Positions 24,981 to 32,178 of a stretch of DNA of 64,000 bases are shown here, one piece after another. The DNA is from CAG-390 sp045541375 (lineage in GTDB: Bacteria; Bacillota; Clostridia; Oscillospirales; CAG-272). Within the stretch, counting starts at the first letter, position 1. Each line of letters starts with the position of its first letter. Under the pieces are notes generated by a model that was given only the letters and a program-made list of their open reading frames with translations, searched no databases and was not told the DNA's origin. The stretch covers positions 1-64,000 of the forward strand of contig JAZQJB010000042.1 of the NCBI GenBank assembly GCA_045541375.1. The letters run 5' to 3'. Made by a program: the position numbers and the translations under genes.

Positions 24981-25080
24981 AATACGCAATCAAAATACGC
25001 AATTTTTGCGTATTTTATTTTTTATAAATACGCAAAAATTGCATATTTCTATTGCATATTTATAATAATTATGATATAAT
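24981..25080 (+). promoter_or_regulatory. operator array and promoter of the XRE-MNT/HEPN operon
   Basis: Six 9-bp half-sites lie here: AATACGCAA at 24981, 24994 and 25027, its inverse TTGCGTATT at 25006, and TTGCATATT at 25039 and 25052. They form a perfect palindrome at 24992-25016 and a near-palindrome at 25027-25047. The last overlaps the -35 box (TTGCAT 25052-25057; TATAAT 25075-25080, 17-nt spacer). This fits repression by the HTH of the first gene. Confidence 0.7.
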
Positions 25081-25097
25081 ATACACGAGGTGATAAT

Positions 25098-25568
25098 ATG
25101 ACGCTACGCGAATTAAGAAAAAATAAAGGCATTACTCAGCAAAAAGCAGCAGAGTTCGTGGGTGTACCTCTGCGGACTTACACCAATTATGAAAATGACC
25201 CCCAAAAGCAATCGAGTGTAAAATATAAGTATATAATCGATACACTCCGCACATACGGATATATTAATGAAGAAAACGGTGTGCTCACTTTGGATGAGAT
25301 CAAGAGTGCTTGCATTTCTGTTTTATCCAAGTATCCCGTAGAATACTGCTATTTGTTCGGATCATACGCAAAAGGGAAAGCCACTCCCTCAAGCGATGTA
25401 GATCTATTTGTCAACACCTCTGTAACGGGATTGCACTTTTTCGGCTTGATTGAAGAACTGCGCGAGCAACTGAAAAAGAAGGTAGATCTGCTTGATCAAA
25501 GACAGATAGAAGGCAATTTTGAGCTGATGAACGAAATATTAAAGGACGGAATAAAAATTTATGGATAA
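25098..25568 (+). CDS. XRE-MNT fusion antitoxin (MntA type)
   Basis: Residues 1-55 form an XRE helix-turn-helix (LRELRKNKGITQQKAAEFVG). Residues 65-156 form a minimal nucleotidyltransferase with GS (88-89), D100 and D102, that is GSx10DxD. In known MntA/HepT pairs the antitoxin AMPylates a tyrosine of the HEPN toxin. The fused HTH supplies autoregulation through the upstream half-sites. It overlaps the toxin gene by 8 nt. Confidence 0.85.
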   Translation: MTLRELRKNKGITQQKAAEFVGVPLRTYTNYENDPQKQSSVKYKYIIDTLRTYGYINEENGVLTLDEIKSACISVLSKYPVEYCYLFGSYAKGKATPSSDVDLFVNTSVTGLHFFGLIEELREQLKKKVDLLDQRQIEGNFELMNEILKDGIKIYG

Positions 25569-25896
25569 TGTCAAAGGCGACGCATATTATGTTGCAAAAA
25601 TAATCAAAGACGTTAAGTTTATTATTTCCCATACACAAGACTTGACTCTTGAAATACTCGAAAGTAATGAAATACTATGTGATTCGATCCTTTTCCGTCT
25701 GATTCAGATCTCCGAAAACTCGGCAAAACTCACACCCGAGTTCAAATCGAGTCACCAAGATATTTATTGGGCAGCAATCAAAGGTATGAGAAACAAAATT
25801 GTGCATGAATATGGCGACGTAAAACTTGACATTGTTTATCAAACCGTCACGCAGGACATACCCGCACTTTGCAAGCTCCTCGAAAGGATTCAATAA
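25561..25896 (+). CDS. HEPN toxin (HepT, DUF86)
   Basis: The 111-residue all-helical protein carries R77-N-K-I-V-H82-E-Y84, exactly the RX4HXY motif of HepT RNases, where the tyrosine is the AMPylation target. It cleaves RNA when free of the antitoxin in characterised systems; here this is inferred. It is followed after 1 nt by a kinase-like gene. Confidence 0.85.
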   Translation: MDNVKGDAYYVAKIIKDVKFIISHTQDLTLEILESNEILCDSILFRLIQISENSAKLTPEFKSSHQDIYWAAIKGMRNKIVHEYGDVKLDIVYQTVTQDIPALCKLLERIQ

Positions 25897-25897
25897 T

Positions 25898-26422
25898 ATG
25901 CCAAAGGGAATCGCCATAGTCGGGCTGAACGGCAGTGGGAAGACGACGCTCGGGCGGGCGCTTGCCGAAAGGCTCGGGTATTATCGGATGGATGTCGAGG
26001 ATTATTATTTCCCGAAATCGGATGTTCCTTACGCCGTCGCGCGGACACGCGAGGAAGTCGAGCGGTTGATGCTTGCCGACATCAAGGAGCACGGGGATTT
26101 CGTCCTCTCGGCGGTCTGCGCGGATTTTGCCGCGATCGAGCCGTTTTATAAGTTAATAGTCTACCTTGAAGCGCCGCAAAATGAGCGAATGGAGCGCATA
26201 CGGCAGAGAAGCGTTGACAAATTCGGCTCACGTGTGCTGCCCGGCGGCGATATGTATGAGCAAGAGGAGAATTTTTTCGCCTTCGCCGCGAAAAGAACGC
26301 CCGATAAGATTGAAAAGTGGATCAAGACTGTCGCTTGCCCCGTGCTGCGGATAGAGTCGACACGTACAATCGATGAAATCGCAGCGGAGATCATGTGCAA
26401 ACTTGTGGAGGACAACAAATGA
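25898..26422 (+). CDS. P-loop nucleotide or small-molecule kinase-like protein
   Basis: The 174-residue protein begins with GLNGSGKTT (Walker A, about residues 9-17) and RMDVEDYYFP, followed by a lid-like arginine segment MERIRQRS. The plan fits AAA_18/shikimate- or cytidylate-kinase-like enzymes. It starts 1 nt after the HEPN stop with AAAGGA inside that gene. Its codons look more GC-rich than those of the two toxin-antitoxin genes, so it may be the older resident gene. Confidence 0.7.
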   Translation: MPKGIAIVGLNGSGKTTLGRALAERLGYYRMDVEDYYFPKSDVPYAVARTREEVERLMLADIKEHGDFVLSAVCADFAAIEPFYKLIVYLEAPQNERMERIRQRSVDKFGSRVLPGGDMYEQEENFFAFAAKRTPDKIEKWIKTVACPVLRIESTRTIDEIAAEIMCKLVEDNK

Positions 26423-26423
26423 A

Positions 26424-26619
26424 TGGAAGAATTACTTGCTTCTCATCGCCGCAATCGCGGAGTTGATTTTTGCGATTATTTTTTCATATAATACTTGGAT
26501 GGGACGGATGAGCGTATAAGAAAGAAACCGTGCACATTTATGACCTTGACATCCCCGCGTTTCTTGCGAATATTGAGGAAGAGTGCCTTTATCGGATAGA
26601 TTTGTTTGAGAGGTATTGA
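26424..26619 (+). pseudogene. frameshifted remnant of a small protein gene
   Basis: One frame reads WKNYLLLIAAIAELIFAIIF, a membrane helix, to a stop at 26517. Shifting frame near 26515 gives YKKETVHIYDLDIPAFLANI and a further 13 residues to TGA at 26617. Both parts look protein-like, so a decayed gene is likely. No clear ribosome site is present. Confidence 0.35.
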
Positions 26620-26627
26620 TATGTTTG

Positions 26628-26894
26628 CGCCCTTCGGGCGGGGGGTGACAGGAGCGCGTACTTGCCTTCGGCAAGTTGCAACTCTTGCTTGTCGGCTCCC
26701 GCCTCCATTTTCCTTCGGAAAACCGCAAGAGCTGCACTTCCCTACATTCGGGAAGGACTGACTCTGTCCAAAATCGAGAAGCAGAGCTTCACGATTTTGA
26801 AGCACGGAGGCGAGAGCTGAAGCTCTCGCATTAGTCCGAGGCTCTGCCTCGTGCTCCGCGAACTTTTGAAAAAGTTCGATCAAAACTTTCCGCT
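26628..26894 (-). repeat. fold-back repeat family B, copy 3
   Basis: Inverted relative to copies 1 and 2. The outer end is CAAAACTTTCCGCT. It carries the GAACTTTTGAAAAAGTTC hairpin, GCGAGAGC/GCTCTCGC, and the block with CTTGCGGTTTTCCGAA (read in reverse) found in copy 1. It lies between the decayed gene and the terminator at 26911. Confidence 0.75.
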
Positions 26895-26910
26895 TTTTTA
26901 ATTGAGATGT

Positions 26911-26938
26911 AAAAATCCGCCCGTGTGGGCGGATTTTT
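26911..26938 (-). terminator. terminator of the zinc-ribbon protein gene
   Basis: Stem AAAAATCCGCCC/GGGCGGATTTTT, loop GTGT, T-rich on both sides. Confidence 0.8.
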
Positions 26939-26954
26939 ATCTTTGGTTGGCAAC

Positions 26955-27695
26955 TTACTCAAGCGTAATGCTATCGCAATTAAGAAAATCGTGAGCGGAG
27001 ATGAGGGAGTTGGTAGGGATGATCTTCTGTGCGCCGCATTTTTTGCAGTAGACGCGCATTCCTTCTGCGGTCAGCTCGGCGGCGTAGTCGCCGTCGTAGG
27101 GGGAGGTGAGGTCGAAGGAGTCGGTGGGGGCGGTATCCTCGCTTCCCTCGGGGTGGCATTTGCAGTAGATCTTGCCCTCGGCGTCGAGGTCGTGGATGAC
27201 GAAGGTGACGATCTCCATTATCTGCGGGTCGGGAAGGGCGGCTTCGTCGGCGTCGAGGTCGCGGAAGCTTTCGATGCCGTTTTCCTCAAGCATATCAAGC
27301 AGCTCGAGCTCGTTGCGCGCAAGCTCTGCTTTTACGTGGTTCTGCTCGCCCATAAAGCAGATGTTGATGCCCGAATAGGGGCAGGGAAGCATGAAGATGT
27401 CCTTGCCGTAAAAGAGGCTCGGATTGACGTTGAACTGGTGGGGCTTGCCGCAGAAGATGCAGGGAACGCTGATGCGTACCGAGCCGTCCGAGGCGAGAGT
27501 TATGTCAAGCGCGGCATTGTCGCGCGCGGATCTTTCGTTGTCCTCGCTTTTTTTGACCGAAGCGCAATCGGGGTTGGTGCATTTGAGCCTTACCCTGTCC
27601 GCCGACAGCTTGAAAACGTCGACAGCGCTCATAATTCCGCTTCCGCAAGAGGGACAGCGGTAAGCGATCGAGGTCGATTTGGGTTCTAAAATCAT
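26955..27695 (-). CDS. multi-zinc-ribbon protein, CpXC-like
   Basis: The 246-residue soluble protein has three Cys-pair groups: CPSC near residue 14 with CTNPDC near 39, CIFC near 80 with a possible Cys partner near 105, and KCH/CKKC near 190-220. The first resembles CpXC domains. An acidic helix lies between. No enzyme motif is visible; a structural or nucleic-acid-binding role is possible. The start follows TTGGAGGAACAC. Confidence 0.55.
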   Translation of the reverse strand: MILEPKSTSIAYRCPSCGSGIMSAVDVFKLSADRVRLKCTNPDCASVKKSEDNERSARDNAALDITLASDGSVRISVPCIFCGKPHQFNVNPSLFYGKDIFMLPCPYSGINICFMGEQNHVKAELARNELELLDMLEENGIESFRDLDADEAALPDPQIMEIVTFVIHDLDAEGKIYCKCHPEGSEDTAPTDSFDLTSPYDGDYAAELTAEGMRVYCKKCGAQKIIPTNSLISAHDFLNCDSITLE

Positions 27696-27767
27696 TTATA
27701 TGTGTTCCTCCAATATATTTCTTTATAGTATATGTTTTACTTTTTAGTGCTGACATATACAAAAAAG

Positions 27768-27800
27768 ATATCCGCACTGCACCGCGTGCAGTGCGGATAT
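27768..27800 (-). terminator. terminator of the foldase gene
   Basis: Perfect 15-bp stem ATATCCGCACTGCAC/GTGCAGTGCGGATAT, loop CGC, then TTTTTT on the minus strand. Confidence 0.85.
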
Positions 27801-27811
27801 GATAAGTAATA

Positions 27812-29524
27812 TTACTTAATGGAGTTAACTACGGATTCCTTAGCGGTGTAGTTGTAGGTAGTAGCGTTGGTCTCAACCCACTCGGTGAAGAGGTCATTGA
27901 GAACGCCGCTGTGTGCGGTGTTTTCCCAAGCAAGCTTGCCGTCGCCGATGAAGTACATTACGTGGTAACCGTAAGTGGTCTCAACGATGCCGGTCTCACC
28001 AACGGTGCGAGCCTCGTCGAAGATCCAGTTTTCGAATTCCTCGACCATATCGCCCTTGGAAACGCCCTCGTAAACAACGTTGGAGTCAGCGGTCTTTTCC
28101 TCGCCGAGCTTCTCGAAAGCTTCCTGGGTCTTCTCGCCTGCAAGGTAATCTGCAAGGATCTTGTCAGCCTCAGCCTTTGCCTTAGCCTTCTCCTCGTCGG
28201 TGATGGTGGTGCCGGTCTTGTAGTCGTCGAAGCTTACAAGAATGTGAGCAACGTCCTTGGTTGTGGACTCGTCAAGGTGAGAGGTATTTTCCATGAAGTA
28301 TACGGAGTAGGTAGACTTCTTGTCGCCCTCGGAGGTGATGGTCTTGGTGTCGCCAACCTTGGTGGTCTCGTCGAAGAGCCATGTGTCAAGCTCGGTGATC
28401 TTGTCAGCCTCAGCCTCGGGATCGTAGTGGAGGCTGTCTTCCTTAACGATCGCGTCGTAAGCGGTCTCTGCCTCGTCGCAAAGCTCGTCAAAGATCTCGG
28501 AGAGAGCGTTGTTATATGCATTGTCAGCGGACTTCTCGAACTTTACGTCATCCTCGGTGAGGGACTTGCGGACGAGAGCAAGGAGAGCGTCCTTGTCAGC
28601 TGCGAGAACGTCAGCAGCGGGAGCATCGGTGAGAGCTTCCTTCTCGTAAAGCTCGTCGAACTTCTCGGCGCATACGGTGAGCACGATGTGGTCAGCAGCG
28701 GTGGACTTGAACTCGTCAGCGGACTTAACTGCTGCGAGCTTCTCTGCGAGAGCTGCCATAGTTGCCTTTTCTGCCTCGTAAGCCTGGGTCTCCTCAACGG
28801 TAGCCTCTGCGCCTGCCTCGATGAGCTCTGCGGTGTAGGTGTAGGTGAGGTAGTCAGCCATGTAGAAGAGGTCAACGTTCTCCTCAACGTACTTGTTGAT
28901 AGCATCTTCGGTGATCTCTGCCTCAAGCTTAGCCTCAAGAGCCTCGTAAGCTGCGTTCGAGAGGTAGTTGAGCTCGAGAGACTTGCGGATGTCGCTTGCG
29001 TTTACGCCGTTGCCGTACATAAGCTTGATGTAGCTTGCGGTGCTGTAGAGGTTGGACGATGCAGCCTCGTCGATGGAAGCCATGTAAGCGTCGATAGCCT
29101 CATTGTCCTCAGCCGAAAGCTCGATTCCGTTAGCCTTTGCATATTCGCAAAGAACGAGCATCTGCTTTACCTGATCGAGGGTGCTTTCTGCCATCGAGTC
29201 AAAAGACTGACTGAGAACGTCAGCAAGGGTGTAATTAAGTCCGTACTGCTGATAGAGAGCAACCATCTGCTGTGCCTGAGAGTAGATGAGGTAGGACATT
29301 ACGGTACCGCTTACGCTGAAGTTGTCGGTCTTTGCAGCGGTTCTTGTACGAAGTACGATGCCGGTGTTTACAATTACCGAAAGAAGGATGCATCCTACAA
29401 GGAGGAGCGATACCGCGATAGTTGTGATAGTTGTGATGAGTTTTGTGTTCTTAGGAGTAGCTTCAACTGTGGTGTTTACAGTTTCAAAAGCTCTGTCCTG
29501 TCTGCTTCTGTTTCCTTTTCCCAT
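27812..29524 (-). CDS. PrsA/SurA-like peptidylprolyl isomerase
   Basis: The 570-residue protein has a cytoplasmic N-terminus, one membrane helix (about 30-55), a helical SurA_N-like chaperone region and a C-terminal parvulin region (AHILVSFDDY, TTYGYHVMYFIG). A second parvulin-like segment occurs around 360-400 (WLFDETTKVGDT). It should fold secreted proteins at the outer face of the membrane. Ala/Glu-rich throughout. It stands alone with a strong terminator. Confidence 0.82.
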   Translation of the reverse strand: MGKGNRSRQDRAFETVNTTVEATPKNTKLITTITTIAVSLLLVGCILLSVIVNTGIVLRTRTAAKTDNFSVSGTVMSYLIYSQAQQMVALYQQYGLNYTLADVLSQSFDSMAESTLDQVKQMLVLCEYAKANGIELSAEDNEAIDAYMASIDEAASSNLYSTASYIKLMYGNGVNASDIRKSLELNYLSNAAYEALEAKLEAEITEDAINKYVEENVDLFYMADYLTYTYTAELIEAGAEATVEETQAYEAEKATMAALAEKLAAVKSADEFKSTAADHIVLTVCAEKFDELYEKEALTDAPAADVLAADKDALLALVRKSLTEDDVKFEKSADNAYNNALSEIFDELCDEAETAYDAIVKEDSLHYDPEAEADKITELDTWLFDETTKVGDTKTITSEGDKKSTYSVYFMENTSHLDESTTKDVAHILVSFDDYKTGTTITDEEKAKAKAEADKILADYLAGEKTQEAFEKLGEEKTADSNVVYEGVSKGDMVEEFENWIFDEARTVGETGIVETTYGYHVMYFIGDGKLAWENTAHSGVLNDLFTEWVETNATTYNYTAKESVVNSIK

Positions 29525-29703
29525 GTTATTAACCTTTCCGGCGCGTCTGACCTGACATAGGGCTGCCTGACGCGCAAATTGTTTTTCCGCCTTGGCGGAT
29601 TTGTTTTTTAGTTCTCTTTTGTCGAGAAATAGACCAAGTTATATTATACTATTTTTTACAACGCTATATATTAATAAACCGTAAATTTGCGTAAAATTTT
29701 TGC

Positions 29704-31554
29704 TTAAAGGTCGGTAATGAAGGGCACGATCATCGGATTTCTGCCGGTTTCGCTTGCAAGCATCCTTGAAAGCTCGCGGCGGACGCGCTCCTTCATAGCC
29801 TCGAGGTTTGGCTTCTTCGAGCGGTCGAGCATATCCGCGATGATCTCTGCCGCGCGCATTTTCGCCTCGTAGAGAAGATCCTCGGAGTCGGGAACGTAGA
29901 CAAAGCCCTTAGTGATGATCTCGGGCGGGTTGATGACGTATCTTGTTGTCAGATCGACAGAGGCAAAGACGATGAGGATTCCGTCCTCTGCAAGGTGGAG
30001 TCTGTCGCGAAGCACGGCACCGCCTACGTCGCCGACGCCAAAGCCGTCAACGAGCGTTCTGCCCGCGCTGACGGTATCGGTGAATGCCGCGCGGTGGCGG
30101 CTGACCGAAAGTACCTGACCGAGATCTCCGACGAAGACGTTTTCGGGCGGTGTGCCAAGGAAGGTTGCGATATTTCTGTTTGCCGCAAGGTGGCGGAACT
30201 CGCCGTGGATGGGCATATAGAATTTCGGCTTGACAAGCTGATAAAGGAGCTTGATCTCCTCCGAGGATGCGTGTCCCGAGGCGTGCAGACCGAGCTGGAC
30301 TGAGCCCTCAATGACCTTGATGCCGTTGTGGCAGAGCTCGTTGATGATGCGTCCGATCAGCTTTTCGTTGCCGGGGATCGCGCTGGAAGAGAAGATGACG
30401 ACGTCATTTGCGCCGAGGGTGATGTCGCGGTGGTCGCCGAAAGCCATGCGGTAGAGCGCGGACATGGGCTCGCCCTGGCTGCCCGTCGAGATAACGGTGA
30501 TGTCGCCGGGGGCATAGCCCTTGGCTTCCGAAATATCAATGATCGCGCCCGCGGGCGGGTTCATATAGCCAAGCTCGATGGCGGCGGACACGACGTTCTG
30601 CATACTTCTGCCCGAAAGGGCGATGCGTCTGCCGTGGCGGAGCGAAACGTCGATTATCTGCTGAACGCGGTGAACGTTCGAGGAGAAAGTGGAAATTATG
30701 ATCCTTTTGCCCTCGTTGGCGGTGAAAATATCCTCAAGCGTGCCGCCGACACTCTTTTCGGAGGGCGTAAAGCCGCCTCTCTCGGAGTTCGTCGACTCGC
30801 AGAGCATAAGGGTGACGCCCTTTTTGCCGAGCTCACCGAAGCGCGCAAGGTCGATCATCTCGCCCTCGATGGGGGAAACGTCGATCTTGAAGTCGCCCGT
30901 GTGGATGATGTATCCGCAGGGGGTGTTGATCGCAAGAGCGCAGGCATCCGCGATCGAGTGGTTTACGTGGATGAATTCAGCCGAGAAAACGCCGAGCTTG
31001 ACCGTGTCGCCCGCAGAAACCACGTTGAGCTGGGGCGCGAAGGGCATACGGTGCTCTTTGAGCTTGCCCTTGATGATGCCGATCGTCAGCGCTGTGCCGT
31101 ATATCGGGATATTGAAATGGCGGAGAAGGTAGGGGATTCCTCCGATGTGGTCCTCGTGACCGTGGGTGAGAAGCACGCCGCGGATCTTTGTGCGGTGTTC
31201 TTCAAGATATGCAAAATTGGGGATGACGAGGTCAACGCCGGGCATATCTTCTTCGGGAAAGCCGATTCCGCAGTCGATGATGATGATGTCGTCCTCGAAT
31301 TCGAGCAGAGTCATATTCTTGCCGATCTCGCCAAGACCGCCGAGGGGAATGACCTTTACGCTCTTTTCGTTCTTGCGGGGAGCGGCATTTTTCTGGCTTT
31401 TGGGCTTTCTGACGTGAGTTTTTCTCTCACTCTGAGGCTTTTGTGCCTGCTTTGTATCATTTTTTGCAGCAGGCTTCTTTGCCTGCTTCTTCTTTGTTTC
31501 GGGCGCGGTATTTTCGGGTGCGCCGGGGGTCTGATTGTTCTTCTTTTTAGGCAT
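29704..31554 (-). CDS. rnj: ribonuclease J
   Basis: RNase J is the 5'-3' exo- and endoribonuclease of Bacillota. The 616-residue protein has the metallo-beta-lactamase motif HGHEDH (131-136), GLGEIGKNM (73-81), and a beta-CASP region with STFSSNVHR and GSQGEPMSAL. A Lys/Pro/Gln-rich N-terminal extension of about 65 residues is unusual beside the classic 555-residue form. The start at 31554 follows AAAAAGGAGAA. Confidence 0.93.
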   Translation of the reverse strand: MPKKKNNQTPGAPENTAPETKKKQAKKPAAKNDTKQAQKPQSERKTHVRKPKSQKNAAPRKNEKSVKVIPLGGLGEIGKNMTLLEFEDDIIIIDCGIGFPEEDMPGVDLVIPNFAYLEEHRTKIRGVLLTHGHEDHIGGIPYLLRHFNIPIYGTALTIGIIKGKLKEHRMPFAPQLNVVSAGDTVKLGVFSAEFIHVNHSIADACALAINTPCGYIIHTGDFKIDVSPIEGEMIDLARFGELGKKGVTLMLCESTNSERGGFTPSEKSVGGTLEDIFTANEGKRIIISTFSSNVHRVQQIIDVSLRHGRRIALSGRSMQNVVSAAIELGYMNPPAGAIIDISEAKGYAPGDITVISTGSQGEPMSALYRMAFGDHRDITLGANDVVIFSSSAIPGNEKLIGRIINELCHNGIKVIEGSVQLGLHASGHASSEEIKLLYQLVKPKFYMPIHGEFRHLAANRNIATFLGTPPENVFVGDLGQVLSVSRHRAAFTDTVSAGRTLVDGFGVGDVGGAVLRDRLHLAEDGILIVFASVDLTTRYVINPPEIITKGFVYVPDSEDLLYEAKMRAAEIIADMLDRSKKPNLEAMKERVRRELSRMLASETGRNPMIVPFITDL

Positions 31555-31676
31555 ATATTCTCCTTTTTGCAAAACGAACCAAAACCTCACCGAAAATCGT
31601 GCGAGGCGGAACGTTTTATTCATTATTATTTATATATACCGCCTTATTTCCTTGGGGCGGTCAACAGCCAAAGTAT

Positions 31677-31705
31677 ATTATACTATATTTTGTGTTGTTT
31701 GTCAA
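31677..31705 (-). promoter_or_regulatory. promoter of the RNase J gene
   Basis: Minus-strand TTGACA (31705-31700), 17 nt, TATAAT (31682-31677), giving a leader of about 115 nt. Confidence 0.75.
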
Positions 31706-31799
31706 CAATATTATTTCCGCAATAAGTTTTTCAATATGCATTTAAAAGGCAAAATGTAAAAAAATTACTGTAAATTTTTAGAAATATCATCAAAAAATG

Positions 31800-31828
31800 T
31801 TGACAAGGGTCGAAAGATGTGGTATAAT
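31800..31828 (+). promoter_or_regulatory. promoter of the AbrB-family gene
   Basis: TTGACA (31800-31805), 17 nt, TATAAT (31823-31828), 37 nt before the start. Confidence 0.85.
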
Positions 31829-31864
31829 TATGGCATAAACCACAATATATAGGAGGATTTTAAA

Positions 31865-32110
31865 ATGAAATCTACCGGAGTAGTACGCCGTATTGACGAG
31901 CTTGGCAGAATCGTGCTTCCCATCGAGATCCGCCGCTCGCTTGACATCAACGTAAAAGATCCCGTTGAAATTTTTATCGACAACGAGAAGATCGTTCTTC
32001 AGAAATATTCGCCCGCCTGCATTTTCTGCGGAGATGCGGACAATATCGTATTCTTCAACGGCAAGAGAATCTGCCAGAACTGCCTTGACGAAATCAAGAA
32101 TAAGCTTTAA
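31865..32110 (+). CDS. AbrB/SpoVT-family transition-state regulator
   Basis: The 81-residue protein has the swapped-hairpin DNA-binding domain (MKSTGVVRRIDELGRIVLPI) of AbrB/Abh/SpoVT in residues 1-50. Its tail holds CIFC near 52-55 and CQNC near 70-73, a probable small zinc-binding module instead of the longer GAF domain of SpoVT. Such proteins control the switch from growth to stationary phase or sporulation. It is a single-gene unit. Confidence 0.88.
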   Translation: MKSTGVVRRIDELGRIVLPIEIRRSLDINVKDPVEIFIDNEKIVLQKYSPACIFCGDADNIVFFNGKRICQNCLDEIKNKL

Positions 32111-32121
32111 TATACATATAG

Positions 32122-32150
32122 AAAGGCAAGCGTGGGGTACGTTTGCCTTT
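32122..32150 (+). terminator. terminator of the AbrB-family gene
   Basis: Twelve-bp stem AAAGGCAAGCGT/ACGTTTGCCTTT with one G-T pair, then TTTTT. The phosphoesterase gene begins only 28 nt later without a clear -10 box, so it may depend on readthrough. Confidence 0.75.
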
Positions 32151-32178
32151 TTGACATTTATATTCAAGGAGAAATGAC

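Noticed and set aside
27911..29560. 549-codon plus-strand frame opposite the foldase gene
   Set aside because: It is the reverse reading of a biased Ala/Glu-rich gene with consistent third-base GC; Val/Leu/Cys/Ser-rich text without motifs.
30328..31725. 465-codon plus-strand frame opposite RNase J
   Set aside because: RNase J motifs are unmistakable on the other strand, and this frame continues through the promoter of that gene.
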